Assembly: GCA_027596035.1 (NCBI GenBank)
Contig: JADGJA010000283.1
Location: forward strand, 1-26,325
Origin: Thoreauomyces humboldtii
Lineage: Eukaryota; Chytridiomycota; Chytridiomycetes; Spizellomycetales; Powellomycetaceae
Direction of reading: 5' to 3'
DNA length: 26,325 bases
Shown: positions 11,148-20,540 of the stretch, one piece after another
Numbering within the stretch: position 1 is the first letter of the stretch
Layout of the letters: the number at the start of each line of letters is the position of its first letter
Made by a program: the position numbers and the translations under genes
Notes under the pieces: model-generated
What the model was told of the DNA's origin: nothing
What the model saw: only the letters and a program-made list of their open reading frames with translations
Database searches by the model: none

Positions 11148-12390
11148 GCTGTTGTTGCTTGCTCGTTTTTCTTTGCAAGAGAGAAGGAACGGAAGGTTCT
11201 GAGGGTGTTAAGAGCTCGAAATCTCAGGATTTTGCATGAATCAGATGGATTTTCTCATTAGATTTGCTACGCCGCTCCGTCAGGCGCACCATCCCATGCA
11301 GCAGTCATCGGGCCCCTGGATTTCCGCGGTCCGGGCAGCAATGCTAGTTGATCCTATGGGTTCCATGATCCAAGCATTCATGGGTGACTTCGCCAGGTAC
11401 GTCACACACCCTAGCCGTCTTTTAAGGTTGCCCGAACGACGTACCAGAAATCGCCTCCGAGTGCTGTGGTTCTCGCGAGATCCGAAGTGAAACGCTGGCT
11501 GAAGCTGCGGGGGGGTTGGAGCGGAGGGCTAGACTCTCTACTGGTGCGCGAAGGTGCGAAAGACACGGAGATTGCTTTGGCGCGCTTTGAACTGCTGGTT
11601 GGGTTCGAAAGAGACGCGAGCGTTGGGATATAGAGAACTAGATGAACTGATACTATCCTTGGACTAGGCCGGAGAATCGAACCAGATCCCGCGCTTCGAA
11701 AAGCAACAGTATATATTTCCGGCAACTCACCCGGTTGGGGTTCCAGAGAAGTGCAGGCCCCTTTCAGCTTTCCACCTAGCCCGTGCTGAACTGAGGGAGA
11801 AGGTACCGTCGCCTTTTCCAGGCCCGCCAGGCCCGCCAGGTAACAAACGGGCACAAACAGCGGAGTTTGCGGCTTACGTACTTCAGTGGAGACGTAGGGC
11901 TAGGGGTAGGGTCGATCGATGACGGCGGGGGGAGGCGGGGCGGCTCTCGTTCTCATGTTCGCTCGTTCCTCTCGATCCCCCGACATTGCAAGCAAACCAA
12001 GAAGCGTCCACAGAAACAGCACAGCATCCATCTCCAAGAGGGACAGCAAACGGGGTCGTCAATCCGTTCAACTTCTTGCACCACCGTTCGCATTCTCCCT
12101 GAAGAAGCCCATCCTTCTTCTTGTCCAGCTTCCATACCATCTTTGGTGGTTATGAACATTGGCTCTGCAGAACATGCCATACATGCCCCTCTGCTGGACC
12201 GAACCTTGCACCACCGTCCTAAACCTGTGTTCCCCGCGTCTTTTCATCTCAAGATCAGCTCCTCCCGGCGCTGGGGGCCTCAGCAGAACTTAGATTACAG
12301 AACCCTTCCTTGGAGACCGAAACGAAACGGACAGAGTCGCTCTTTTTCAACATTACATTCAAACACACAAGAACATAGTTCATTGCAAAA
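11148..12390. other. 1.2 kb without a supported gene, between divergent FH3 and CUE-SMR genes
   Basis: Both flanking genes start at its edges, so two promoters lie here, but 1.24 kb is far more than the 236-480 bases used by other divergent pairs in the window. Frames stay open for 147 codons (11411-11854, minus) and 175 codons (11867-12394, plus), and a short plus ORF starts at 11236, yet none resembles a protein I know or shows convincing splice structure. There is a perfect tandem 9-mer (CCAGGCCCG, twice) at about 11819-11836 and a G-rich tract (GGCGGGGGGAGGCGGGGCGG) at about 11923-11942. I could not identify an RNA gene. Confidence 0.5.
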
Positions 12391-12418
12391 ATGAACACTT
12401 CGCAAGTGAGTCTTGAGG

Positions 12419-14302
12419 ATGAGTTTCGTCTCTGTCGGTATCCTGTTTGACCCGGATTCGCAGAAATACGCACCGGTCAGCCAGCCTCGGAAGCTGAAGG
12501 CAAAGAATAAAGCTGCCAGCGTCCCGGTATCGGCGAACCGCCTTGAGATCGCCCATGGATCGGAGGGCACTCCATTGAGCATGTTGGAGGATCTTTTTCC
12601 TTCCCTCCCAACCAGCGAGCTGGAGGGAGTGCTGGACGCCGTCCGACATGATCCACAGAAAGCTGTGGATCTCCTGTATGACCGAACAACATGTTTATCT
12701 GTCGTTGCTGATGCTCTACCCATCCTCACATCGGGCGCGGGACCGGGGGCCTCGCATGCCCCAGCCTGGTCTTTGCGCGGGACGCCCGACACAGCTCTTG
12801 CAGACCAAACCTCGTCCCTGGAGTTTCTTGCGTCCATGTTCTACGCCATCCCTATTTCCGTACTTGAGGAAGCCTTGAACCACTGTGGTGGCAACCTCGA
12901 GTCCGCAGTAGATCACCTGCTTACGACGCCGTCCGAATTCTCCGATGATGCCTCTTGCATGTCGTCCAGCACGGATCACTCGTCCATGGCTGAATCAGCC
13001 TACTCGCTGGAAGGGGGTTCGGCATCGTCTTCGGCGCGGACCAGTCCTGGCCCGAGTTCTTTCGATCCCTCCGAAACCGTCGTCTCCCAGAACCACGACC
13101 ATATAAGTACTCTTTCTGCCATGTTCCCTGACTTTTGTCAACGAACCATTGCAGCCAGTCTCGTGACCAGCGAGGACGACATCAGTGCAGCTGTCGATGC
13201 TCTCTCGCGGCTATCTTTGAGCAACCCTCCGGCGGTACCCAAATTCGACGAGCAGCTGGCCGCTTTGTTGGACATGTTCCCTGATCACGACATGGAGCTT
13301 CTAGAGTGGGCTTTGGAGATATCGAAGGGAGATCTCGAGAGGGCAATCGAAGAACTGAGCGGACCCCAGAGGAAGCCAGAAGCGCCTTGTGACGGGAAGT
13401 GCATAGCCAAGGGATACCCTTGCTTGTTACATGCCAGAGTCCATAAGAAAGCTCGTCCTGCAAGCGCTACCACAAGCATGGGCACGAACAAGGGGACGGT
13501 GCAGAAGACGTCTCGTGCTTCATCGGCCACCTCAACGAAGACTGGCCGAAACGTGCTTACGATCGCTGGCCACGGGTCCTCTGTTGGCCGAGGCTCAGTG
13601 ACTTCTTCCCCGGAGGTAAGAACCGTGTTTCCAACGTCTTTGGGCGGTTAGAACCTGATGTCTCACGATCCGTGCTTTGCTTCGTAGGGACCGGAAAAGA
13701 AGCTGCGACTCTCGACGTACGCAGGTTCCGCTCAGGGACACGATGCTCAGCATTATCGTCAGCTCGCGCAGGAATACCGCGAGCAACGCAACGAGAACTT
13801 TCGCCGGGCAGCTTCCGCGTTCCGCAAGGGCGATCTTACGGGACGAGGTTCAGCAGCTTACTACAGTCAGGAAGGACAGGAGCTCACAGAGCAGATGGCA
13901 AGGTGGAACAACATGGCGGCTTCTACTGTCATACAGCGAAACAAGTATGAGCTCTGCCCCCCCAACCGATTCATGGTTACTCTATGACTCCTAGAGTTGT
14001 CTGCTCAATGCCTTTGTGCCTCGTCTTACAGAGCTAGAATGGACGATCCTTATACCATCGACCTCCACGAACTCACGGTGCAGGAGGCCCTCCGCTACGT
14101 CAACGAAGCCGTCAACGACTGGTGGAGTCGCGACGGTTCCAGCGTGCGACCGCGCAAGCACCTCAAGATCATCGCGGGAGCTGGTCAGCACTCTTCCCAC
14201 GGCATCCGCAAGCTCTTTCCCGCCGTCATGCGCCAACTCAAGAACCAGGGCTGGAAACTGTCTGCGGGCGGAAACGGATGGTTTTACGTCACCGGACATT
14301 GA
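12419..14302 (+). CDS. Multi-CUE, DUF1771 and SMR domain protein, Cue2/N4BP2-like (3 exons)
   Basis: Exons are 12419-13615, 13688-13944 and 14032-14302, with introns of 72 and 87 nt; the product is 574 residues. Four ubiquitin-binding CUE-like modules follow each other: about residues 54-88 (LFPSLP), 133-170 (MFYAIP), 228-265 (MFPDF) and 278-315 (MFPDHD). A Ser/Thr-rich linker, a DUF1771 helical domain (HYRQLAQEYREQRNENFRRA) and a C-terminal SMR domain complete it. The SMR motif reads IDLHEL where LDLHGL is usual, and the second motif is IIAGAGQHS. Family members (yeast Cue2, worm NONU-1) are endonucleases that cut mRNA at collided, ubiquitinated ribosomes; that role is inferred here. The start is uncertain: an ATG at 12391 could be joined to AAATACGCA at 12464 by a 58-nt GTGAGT...CAG intron (12406-12463), giving MNTSQ then KYAPV. 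I prefer 12419, which has A at -3 and encodes a PAM2-like motif. Confidence 0.85.
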
Positions 14303-14486
14303 CGGTGGAGAGAGACCTGAGAAAGACTAGTGTTTGTCAACACACTTTGCTGAGCGGCTCTTAAATAGATAGCTAAACCATCACTCCAGTGGGTCCCCCT
14401 TTTTTTATATTCTATGTGGCTACCAAAAGTCGATCCAGCTGTTGCATCAGAGGCTTCGAGAGAAAAACGATGAGATCTCTTCCCGT

Positions 14487-15552
14487 TTATTGACTCTTGC
14501 CTGAAGAAGTTCTCGTACGTCAGGAAGGGCAATAAGAAAGATCCCGATTTTCCTCGACCGAAAGACAGACTCACTCTTGAAAAAGGTATAGTGCAACGTG
14601 ATGGATTTGACGTCCTTCATCCACGGATCGTACGCAAATTCCGGGTCGATGTAGAAGAACACCGGCATGTCCACCTCCTCATTGGCCTCCAGCTTCTGCT
14701 CCTCGAAACTGGTTGTGAAAAACGACAGTCAAGGAACAAACCCAAATGTGCGTTTCCGGCTCCGTGACAAACGCGAGCAGAGTTTCGCTTACCAGAAGCA
14801 CTGGATCTTGTTGAAGTACTGAGCCGCCTTGGCCGGGACGACCGAGTAGGTGGATATTCCCACGATGTCCTCGTCGGTCGGGTTGTGCGCCGTGTAGAAG
14901 GCGAGGGCGGTCTCTCCGGGGGCGATGCTGATCTGCGGGGTGACGGGCACGAAGGACCACCTCATGCTGTCGGACACGGAGGAGGCGAACCGGATCTTTA
15001 TCTTCGGAGCGTTGGGAACGGGGATCATGGACTCGGGTTCGAACTTGTGGCCCGGGGAGGTGAGGGGCGTGCCGTCGAGTCCCGTCTGGGTGCAAATGAG
15101 CTTGTATAATGGAACGGCGGCGTAGGAGGCTCCTACGAAGAAGACGATGACGGCTGCGGTGTAGTACATGGTGGTTCGGGTTCCATGCGCGCGTTGCTGC
15201 TCGTAGTGGGAACGAGCGTTGGAGGACTGTGGTGGAGCTCTTTGGTTGAACCGTTGTCGGTCGCTATGGGAGAGCGGAGTGGCGGAGGAAGGTTCGGGTG
15301 GGGAAGAGGCGTTTGAGGCGGGTGGGAGAGTGGATGCGAGACGTGCGAGAAGAGGAGATCGACGGGCATGGAAGGCAGTGTAGCAAGGCAGCGAGCTTGA
15401 GGAACGAAATGCGGTTTGGGTCTATGAAGTTTGGGGGACGGGGTCAGCGGAAGATCATAAGCGCAAGGTAACCATGGGAAAAACACCTTTGCTACTACTT
15501 GCAGTGCGCATGGCAACCTTCGAGCTGCCATAGGAAGAGCTGACGTGAACAT
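14487..15552 (-). CDS. COX11: Cytochrome c oxidase assembly protein COX11 (4 exons)
   Basis: Exons are 15499-15552, 14793-15421, 14575-14708 and 14487-14500, with introns of 77, 84 and 74 nt; the product is 276 residues. The N-terminus ([17 protein letters not shown], then further Arg/Ser-rich sequence) is a typical mitochondrial presequence. [16 protein letters not shown] begins the single membrane helix, followed by [15 protein letters not shown] with the conserved Cys. The copper site QCFCFEEQ (C226 and C228) is made by splicing, since intron 2 splits the second Cys codon [20 protein letters not shown] and ITLHYTFFK complete the family pattern. COX11 delivers copper to the CuB site of Cox1 from the inner membrane. 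The last exon is only 14 nt; without removal of intron 3 (GTGAGT...TTCTTCAG) the frame would run to 14447 and add an atypical tail. GTGTTT four codons later is an alternative first donor. AATAAA overlaps the stop codon. Confidence 0.93.
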
Positions 15553-15848
15553 TCCTGCTTTGAATGCTTTTATGCTGTGGAAAGAAGGGACGACGCAAAA
15601 CGACGAAGGAATGGCCCCCCGTGAGAAAGTGTTGGGCGGAGAGAAAATCCAGCGAAGCTCCCACGCACTTTCGGACACATCTCAGGAAGGAGTGTGTGTG
15701 GCTTTCCCCTTCCGTCCGAAAGTACCGAGAAAGTTGACATGGCAGCAGATTACCTCTCGACCGTAATACCACTCTCTCGTTGCTGCTACCATACGTATAC
15801 CTCTTCGCCGCCATTCCAAGAGCTCATCCCGCTGGCTTGATTTTCCCT
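15553..15848. promoter_or_regulatory. Shared divergent promoter, COX11 / MED21
   Basis: The start codons of COX11 and MED21 lie 296 bases apart, back to back. A minus-strand ATG at 15678 is in frame with COX11 exon 1, but the 42 codons it would add do not look like a presequence. I see no clear TATA box; TACGTA occurs at about 15794. Confidence 0.55.
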
Positions 15849-16321
15849 ATGGACAGGGTATCGCAACTTCAGGATGTACTTGACAAGACCGTCCAGGACT
15901 TCGCGTCGGCTCTGCTCGAGCTGCAGCACGGTGCTCCACCAGTAATGGTTGACGCATCTATCCCAGTGACTTTTGTGCCCGACGACATCGTGCAGACGCA
16001 GACCGCGAGCACAGCTGGTACGCACGCCTTCCTCCTGCGTTCCTCTTGCAGGTCGAGCCGCTCGTTGATCTGTCACCCCTCTCAGCCATCCTTGACAAAG
16101 CTATAACGAATATGACTACCTCCATAAACCACTCCTCCCTTCTCATCGACAGCCTTCCCGGCGTTCACCTTAACGAGGCGCAGCAGATGGATCGACTGCG
16201 GGAACTCGACCGGGAAAGTAAAGACGCAGACGCCGACTTGGAAGCGGCCGTCGCGGAGACGATGGCGATGATGAGGAAACTGCAGGAGGGCATCGAAGAG
16301 GTCGCTGTAGAGCGGCGGTGA
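15849..16321 (+). CDS. MED21: Mediator complex subunit 21 (MED21/Srb7), 2 exons
   Basis: Exons are 15849-16017 and 16086-16321, joined in phase 1 across a 68-nt intron; the product is 134 residues, the usual size. The N-terminal signature MDRVSQLQDVLDKTVQDF followed by LLELQHGAPP is the MED21 pattern (M-D-R-xx-QLQ and a later Ala-Pro-Pro). The C-terminal half has the conserved LIDSLPGV and a long amphipathic helix full of Leu, Glu and Arg (RLRELDRESKDADADLEAA), which pairs with MED7 in the hinge of the Mediator middle module. The donor GTACGC at 16018 and acceptor CTCTCAG ending at 16085 are the only pair found that keeps the frame; a nearer CAG at 16051 would leave a 34-nt intron and break it. 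Role by family: RNA polymerase II co-activator in the nucleus. Confidence 0.9.
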
Positions 16322-16465
16322 CATCTCTACGGAACTTTGTCCGTGCTCGAGCTCCCTTCGCGAACGTCTGGCACGCACCCGTACTTTTTGGAACGGTTGA
16401 AAGCACCGGAATTCTGCATACACTCACGAGTCCATTTCACAACTGATCAACGATGCAATCAATGT

Positions 16466-18110
16466 TCAAGATTCCTCCCGCCACGGGTCCGGGTCTTCGG
16501 TCGTTTCCTCTATTCCTGCCTGCCCCTGGTCGGGCTTGGGATTATCTCGCACGAACTCGGAGAGTGAGGTTGCGTCTTGTATCTTCGCAGTGGATGGTTC
16601 GGTGGGCAGTGGTGCAGGTGAATCCGTTGACGTCCCGGAGTCTTCCTTCGTTTCCGGAAGCGTCTCCTCCGCTACCGGATCTGCCAATGCAACGGCACTG
16701 GGCGCTTTGGCAACTACTGGCGTCCGAATCGAATTGCTACTCTCTCGCCTCCCTACGCCGCCAGATGCTTTCAAAGCGTCCCTCTCCGTCTCGGCGCGCA
16801 CCAGTTGGTCTCTCAGATAGTCTCTCTGCTGCCGCGTCTCGGCCAGGTCCGAGGTTAGAGCGGTCACCTGCGCCGCCAAGGTGGCTGCTACGGACAACTC
16901 GCTTCGAACGCGGACAAGCTCTCCGTCGGTAGTCGATGCCTTTGCATCGCTGGCATCCAATCGCGATTTCAGATCATCCCGCTCCTTTGTCAGCTCGGAG
17001 ACCTTGCGATCTGCATCCACGATCTGATCTCTCAGAGCCTGTTCCTCGGCAGTGCTTTTCGTTGGGGACACTGGCTCTCCTCCTCCAGCCGCAATCACGG
17101 TCTTTCGGTCCATGGGACTTAAGTTCAGCACCGCGAGGTCCTCCTGAACGCTCTCCCTGATCTCCTTTTCGACCGTCTGCATCTTTTTCCACACCGCGTC
17201 CTCCATCTTGCTGTGAAAGCGAGCGTTGCAGTCGTCAAATCGCTTCAGCATCGTTTGCTGAAGGTACGTGAAGCTGTTGTCGATCGCGGACACCTCCTTG
17301 TCGCGCTTGACGCCAACCTCTTCGAGGGCCTGAAATCGGCGAAGGAGAACCTCGATCGACGAGCGAACTGACAGGAAAAGGGTCATGTTCAACTGGTTGG
17401 TCGCCGGTGTGATCTGGCTGTCTTTGGTCGCTCCTCACCGTCAGACTCCTGTAAAGTCGATCCCATCGTCTTCTTACAGTTCGTGAGTTTTGCCTGGAGA
17501 ACATAGTTGTCAGCGCAGTTGCCTCGTTCGCAACACTTCCATTGCGCCTCACGTCTCGTCGACTGGTGGTGATGGGATCAATGCCATGAAGCATGTCGAT
17601 TTCCTGTGCCAGGGCTCGACCCTTGAAGAACTTGTGGAACTTCTCCTGTTTGCCAGCTGTCAGCATGGCTGTCCAAGAGGCTCACGATCGCGAGGCCGTA
17701 CCACTTCTCCGTTGGGGACTTCAACTTCGAATCCAAAGTCCTCAAGGGAGTCGGAAAATTTCATTTCACAGCGAGTAGCTCCAAAACCCCGCTCAAAGAT
17801 CCTGTTCCAAGGCAAGCGGGCCATCAGCATTGGCGAGCCCGGTCGTTCTTCGGAGTTATTTTTCCACATACGAATAAAGGGTTGCTTCCATCTCTTTCCA
17901 AGCGATCCAGCCCAGCTTGCTCTTGACCATGAAATGCATGCAGCTTGTCTCGCAGCCCACCTCCGCCTCGAGGGATTCCGTTAGAGGTGTTTCGTCTTCC
18001 TGAGGGGAGCCAGGTGTGCCTGCCGAGGTTGCCGAAATCGGATCTACATCGCCTTCTTCCAATGTGGGTGTTGCTGGCTTGCTTCCGAAGCCGAAGAGAG
18101 CTGCTGCCAT
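16466..18110 (-). CDS. Unrecognised coiled-coil protein (5 exons, with a 16-nt microexon)
   Basis: Proposed exons are 17872-18110, 17702-17801, 17553-17645, 17478-17493 and 16466-17430 (about 470 residues), with introns of 70, 56, 59 and 47 nt. The first half is compact and possibly globular: FGFGSKPATPTLEEG, then HFMVKSKLGWIAWKEM, GFGATRCEMKFSDSLEDFGF, KFHKFFKGRALAQEIDMLHG. The second half contains long heptad-like helices (LLRRFQALEEVGVKRDKEV; then VSELTKERDDLKSRLDA and QQRDYLRDQLVRAETERDAL). It ends in a disordered acidic Ser/Pro/Glu-rich tail. The junction at 17430-17477 is the least certain: the acceptor there is GAG and the intron would be only 47 nt, but the frame must change at this place. 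I do not recognise the family. The gene is divergent from the coilin-like gene and convergent with MED21 (144 bases between stop codons). Confidence 0.65.
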
Positions 18111-18384
18111 GACGGTGAGAGTGAGGCGATTTGATCGATAGGTGTGCTCGTCGAATCCAATGGATGGAGGGAATGCCTCTTTTCGACCGACGGACTGAAC
18201 GGACTTGCTGACCTAAGAATTCCTGCATTTCCTCCATTCTTGCATCTTCCAGCTTGAATAGAATTGCTCCAGATCCTCATTAAAAAGGGGATTACAGTCA
18301 AGCATCAACAACGAGAGCGGACATCGTAGTGCAGCATCAGCTACTCTTCATCGCTTCCGTGTCGTAGGCGCAAGGCTCGTTGCA
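18111..18384. promoter_or_regulatory. Shared divergent promoter, coiled-coil gene / coilin-like gene
   Basis: The two start codons are 274 bases apart and point away from each other, so both promoters must lie here. I found no recognisable core element. Confidence 0.55.
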
Positions 18385-20289
18385 ATGGCCGCTCCAGCTA
18401 GCATCCGCATTCGCGTCCAGTCTCTTTCACCTCTCCCAACCCACAAAACCTGGCTACACGTTCAGCCGGCCGTTCTTCATCCCCACATTAACGAGGTCAC
18501 TCTCTTGATCCACAGATCTCTTCGCTTCCGTGGAAAGCACCCCGCTCGCACATTGCGCCTGGAAATCGACGGTTTCGAGCTCAGAAAAGATGATGAGACC
18601 GTGGGAGTTGTCAGAGACGGGGACTTGATCACGTAAGTGTCGCTCCATTCCGGAAGGGAGTATATGGAAGGAAATGCTGTGTGCCCATCAGTCTCACCTT
18701 CCTATCGCGATCAAGTGTCAGCAAGAACGAGGAAGACTCTGAATCCTCGGGCGAAGATGAACCAGATGGCAAGTTGTTGGCCCAAATGCTGAGCTTCCTG
18801 CCATGGGCTAACTGAATCGATTTCCAGCTTCGCTCAGAAAACGCAAACGATCTTCTTCTGCCGAGCCTCGCGCGTCGTCGCTCGGAAAGCGAATCAAACG
18901 CGTCGTGACATCCAGTTCTAACACCTCGTCGTCTGATGAATCAAGCTCCTCATCGAACGGAGAACCGGAGGTAGTCCCGGAAGCTTCTGTTGCAACCGAA
19001 CGGGCATTAGACGATGAATCAGAGACCGAGAAGGGATTTGCCGCTTTGGTGAAAGCGATCAGAGCTCCGCCCCCTCTTCCGAAGCTGCCCGTAATACCGC
19101 AAACCCCAGTCGCTCCCTCGCCTTCCCAACGGAAGAGTCACAGTCTCTCTGCCGACCCACCTGCAATCATGCCTCAGGCAACCTTGCCTACGGTGGGTCG
19201 CACTCCGACGCCCGCCAAGTCGGCAGGCGACATGTTTCCCAAGGGGGCGACCGTCTTTGAGCAGTCAAAGTCCATGATCGCGCCGCCCCTCTCACTTGGG
19301 AAGGGGAAGCGAAAGCAGGTCTCGAAGCTGATCCACGTCGCGCGAACGCACGTGAAATTCGCGACGGACGAGAACGAGGTGGACGCTGTGGAGGTGGATC
19401 ATTTGCTTGTGCCCGAAGGGCTTCCTGGAGGTTTGGAAGGCGCCGCGGTGGATATGCTCTTTGGAGCCGCTGATAGCGAGGGGGAGGAAGACGAAATCGA
19501 AGGGGAAGATGCCCCCAAAAACGAGCCCGAGGACGAAAGTGAGGACGAAAGTGAGGACACAAGCGAGGAAAGCAGCAGCTCAAGTTCTGACGAAAGCAGT
19601 AGCGCGGAGTCTTCGCCCGAGGAAGAGGAAGATGCGACTGTCTCGAATATTCCCGAAGGAAAGTCTGCTTTACCACCGGCGCGAGGATTTATCACCACTG
19701 TTCACTTGCAAGACCCTTCGAACCCGAAGACACCTCAGAGCTCCGGCAAGAAGAACAATCAGCGGAACGGAACCCGTAATGAGTACACTCAGCAAACCCC
19801 CACACCGAGCGCTACAAAGATAGGAACTGCAACGCCTGACGCATCCCACTACGACTACGACTCGGCGCCGCTATTGGTAGGGCGCCCGGTTGTCGGATCG
19901 ACGATCGCTTACAAAACTTTAGAGCTGTCCAAAGCGTACCAGCCTATCATATCTGAATTCAAGGTGGGCATGCCCAGGGCTTGCAAGGCTATTTCTGATC
20001 GCTAACTCGCTTGTATGATGGTTCATAGGCTGCGAGGGTTGTTTCTTTCAATGCACAGCGAAGATTCATCACCCTAGCGCCGGAGCCCGTTGCAACTCCA
20101 AGAGCCCTTCCTGTCGACCGGGACGACGGGGAGGATGAAGAAGGAGAGGTCCGAGGCAAGTTTGCCATCAACTCGGACGACGAGTTGACCTCTGACCTGC
20201 AAGCGGATGTCCATGCGGAAGGGCCTGTGCAACTAGACATCGATGGATTGATGGACGTACGGGTGGTAAAGCTACCTCATTCGGCGTAA
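18385..20289 (+). CDS. COIL: Coilin-like protein (coilin N-terminal domain + Tudor-like C-terminal domain), 4 exons
   Basis: Exons are 18385-18632, 18722-18768, 18828-19963 and 20029-20289, with introns of 89, 59 and 65 nt; the product is about 563 residues. Residues 6-83 (IRIRVQSLSPLP, INEVTLLIHRSLRF, LRLEIDGFELRKDDETVGVV, RDGDLIT) follow the ubiquitin-like coilin N-terminal self-association domain, including its closing leaf of an Arg-Asp-x-Asp turn. A basic nuclear-localisation stretch (LRKRKRSSS, GKRIKR), Ser/Glu/Asp-rich disorder and proline-rich parts follow. From about residue 440, VGRPVVGSTIAYKTLELSKA, YQPIISEFK and, after the junction, AARVVSFNAQRRFITLA match the atypical Tudor domain at the coilin C-terminus. 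Coilin scaffolds Cajal bodies and snRNP maturation. I see no Arg-Gly box. The intron 1 acceptor could be CAG (18721) or AAG five bases earlier. Intron 2 starts with GC, and frame continuity supports it. Confidence 0.85.
18769..18827 (+). other. GC-AG intron in the coilin-like gene
   Basis: The donor is GCAAGTTG, which is the consensus except for C at position 2. The branch-like CTAAC lies near 18809-18813 and the acceptor is TTTCCAG. Joining GAT-G to CT-TCG keeps the frame into the long third exon; the nearby GT (GTTGTT, 18773) gives the wrong phase. GC-AG introns are a small minority class spliced by the major spliceosome. Confidence 0.8.
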
Positions 20290-20540
20290 ATCTGAAACCC
20301 AAGGTTCCCCCCGCTACGCGCAGGCGCAAAGCTTAAACCCATGACAAAAATCGCTAAGAAAAATCAATGACCCGTGGCCAAATTCCTGGCGGGAGGTCAA
20401 TTGTACGTACTGTACGTATAGTACGGCAAAGTGTTTTCTGCATGGCGCAGCACTCAATGGTCCTCCAGTCACCATGATCCGCTGCTGCACTGCTTCCAAC
20501 CGTGAGCCCGACGCATCAGCATCAGGAGCACGATCCCAAA
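20290..20540 (+). promoter_or_regulatory. Coilin 3' region and EMC5 promoter, with clustered TACGTA sites
   Basis: These 251 bases separate two genes on the same strand, so they hold the coilin 3' end and the EMC5 promoter. At 20403-20424 there is a compact array of self-complementary units: GTACGTAC, then TGTACGTA nine bases later, then GTAC. It lies about 120 bases before the EMC5 start codon and could be a protein-binding site; that is inference. Confidence 0.45.

Noticed and set aside
11660..11710. tRNA-like T-arm (TGGTTCGATTC on the minus strand)
   Set aside because: The flanking five-base stems do not pair and no D-arm, anticodon arm or acceptor stem can be found around it.
11411..11854. 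Minus-strand 147-codon ORF in the large spacer
   Set aside because: No family resemblance, no convincing codon bias, and no start context or splice partners; left as unassigned.
14447..14486. COX11 C-terminal extension to a stop at 14447
   Set aside because: The extension begins at a GTGAGT donor and contains CCTGAC and TTCTTCAG at intron spacing; the spliced tail is closer to the family ending.
16018..16051. A 34-nt intron in MED21 (GTACGC to TTGCAG)
   Set aside because: It is too short and gives the wrong phase; the acceptor at 16085 restores the MED21 frame with a 68-nt intron.
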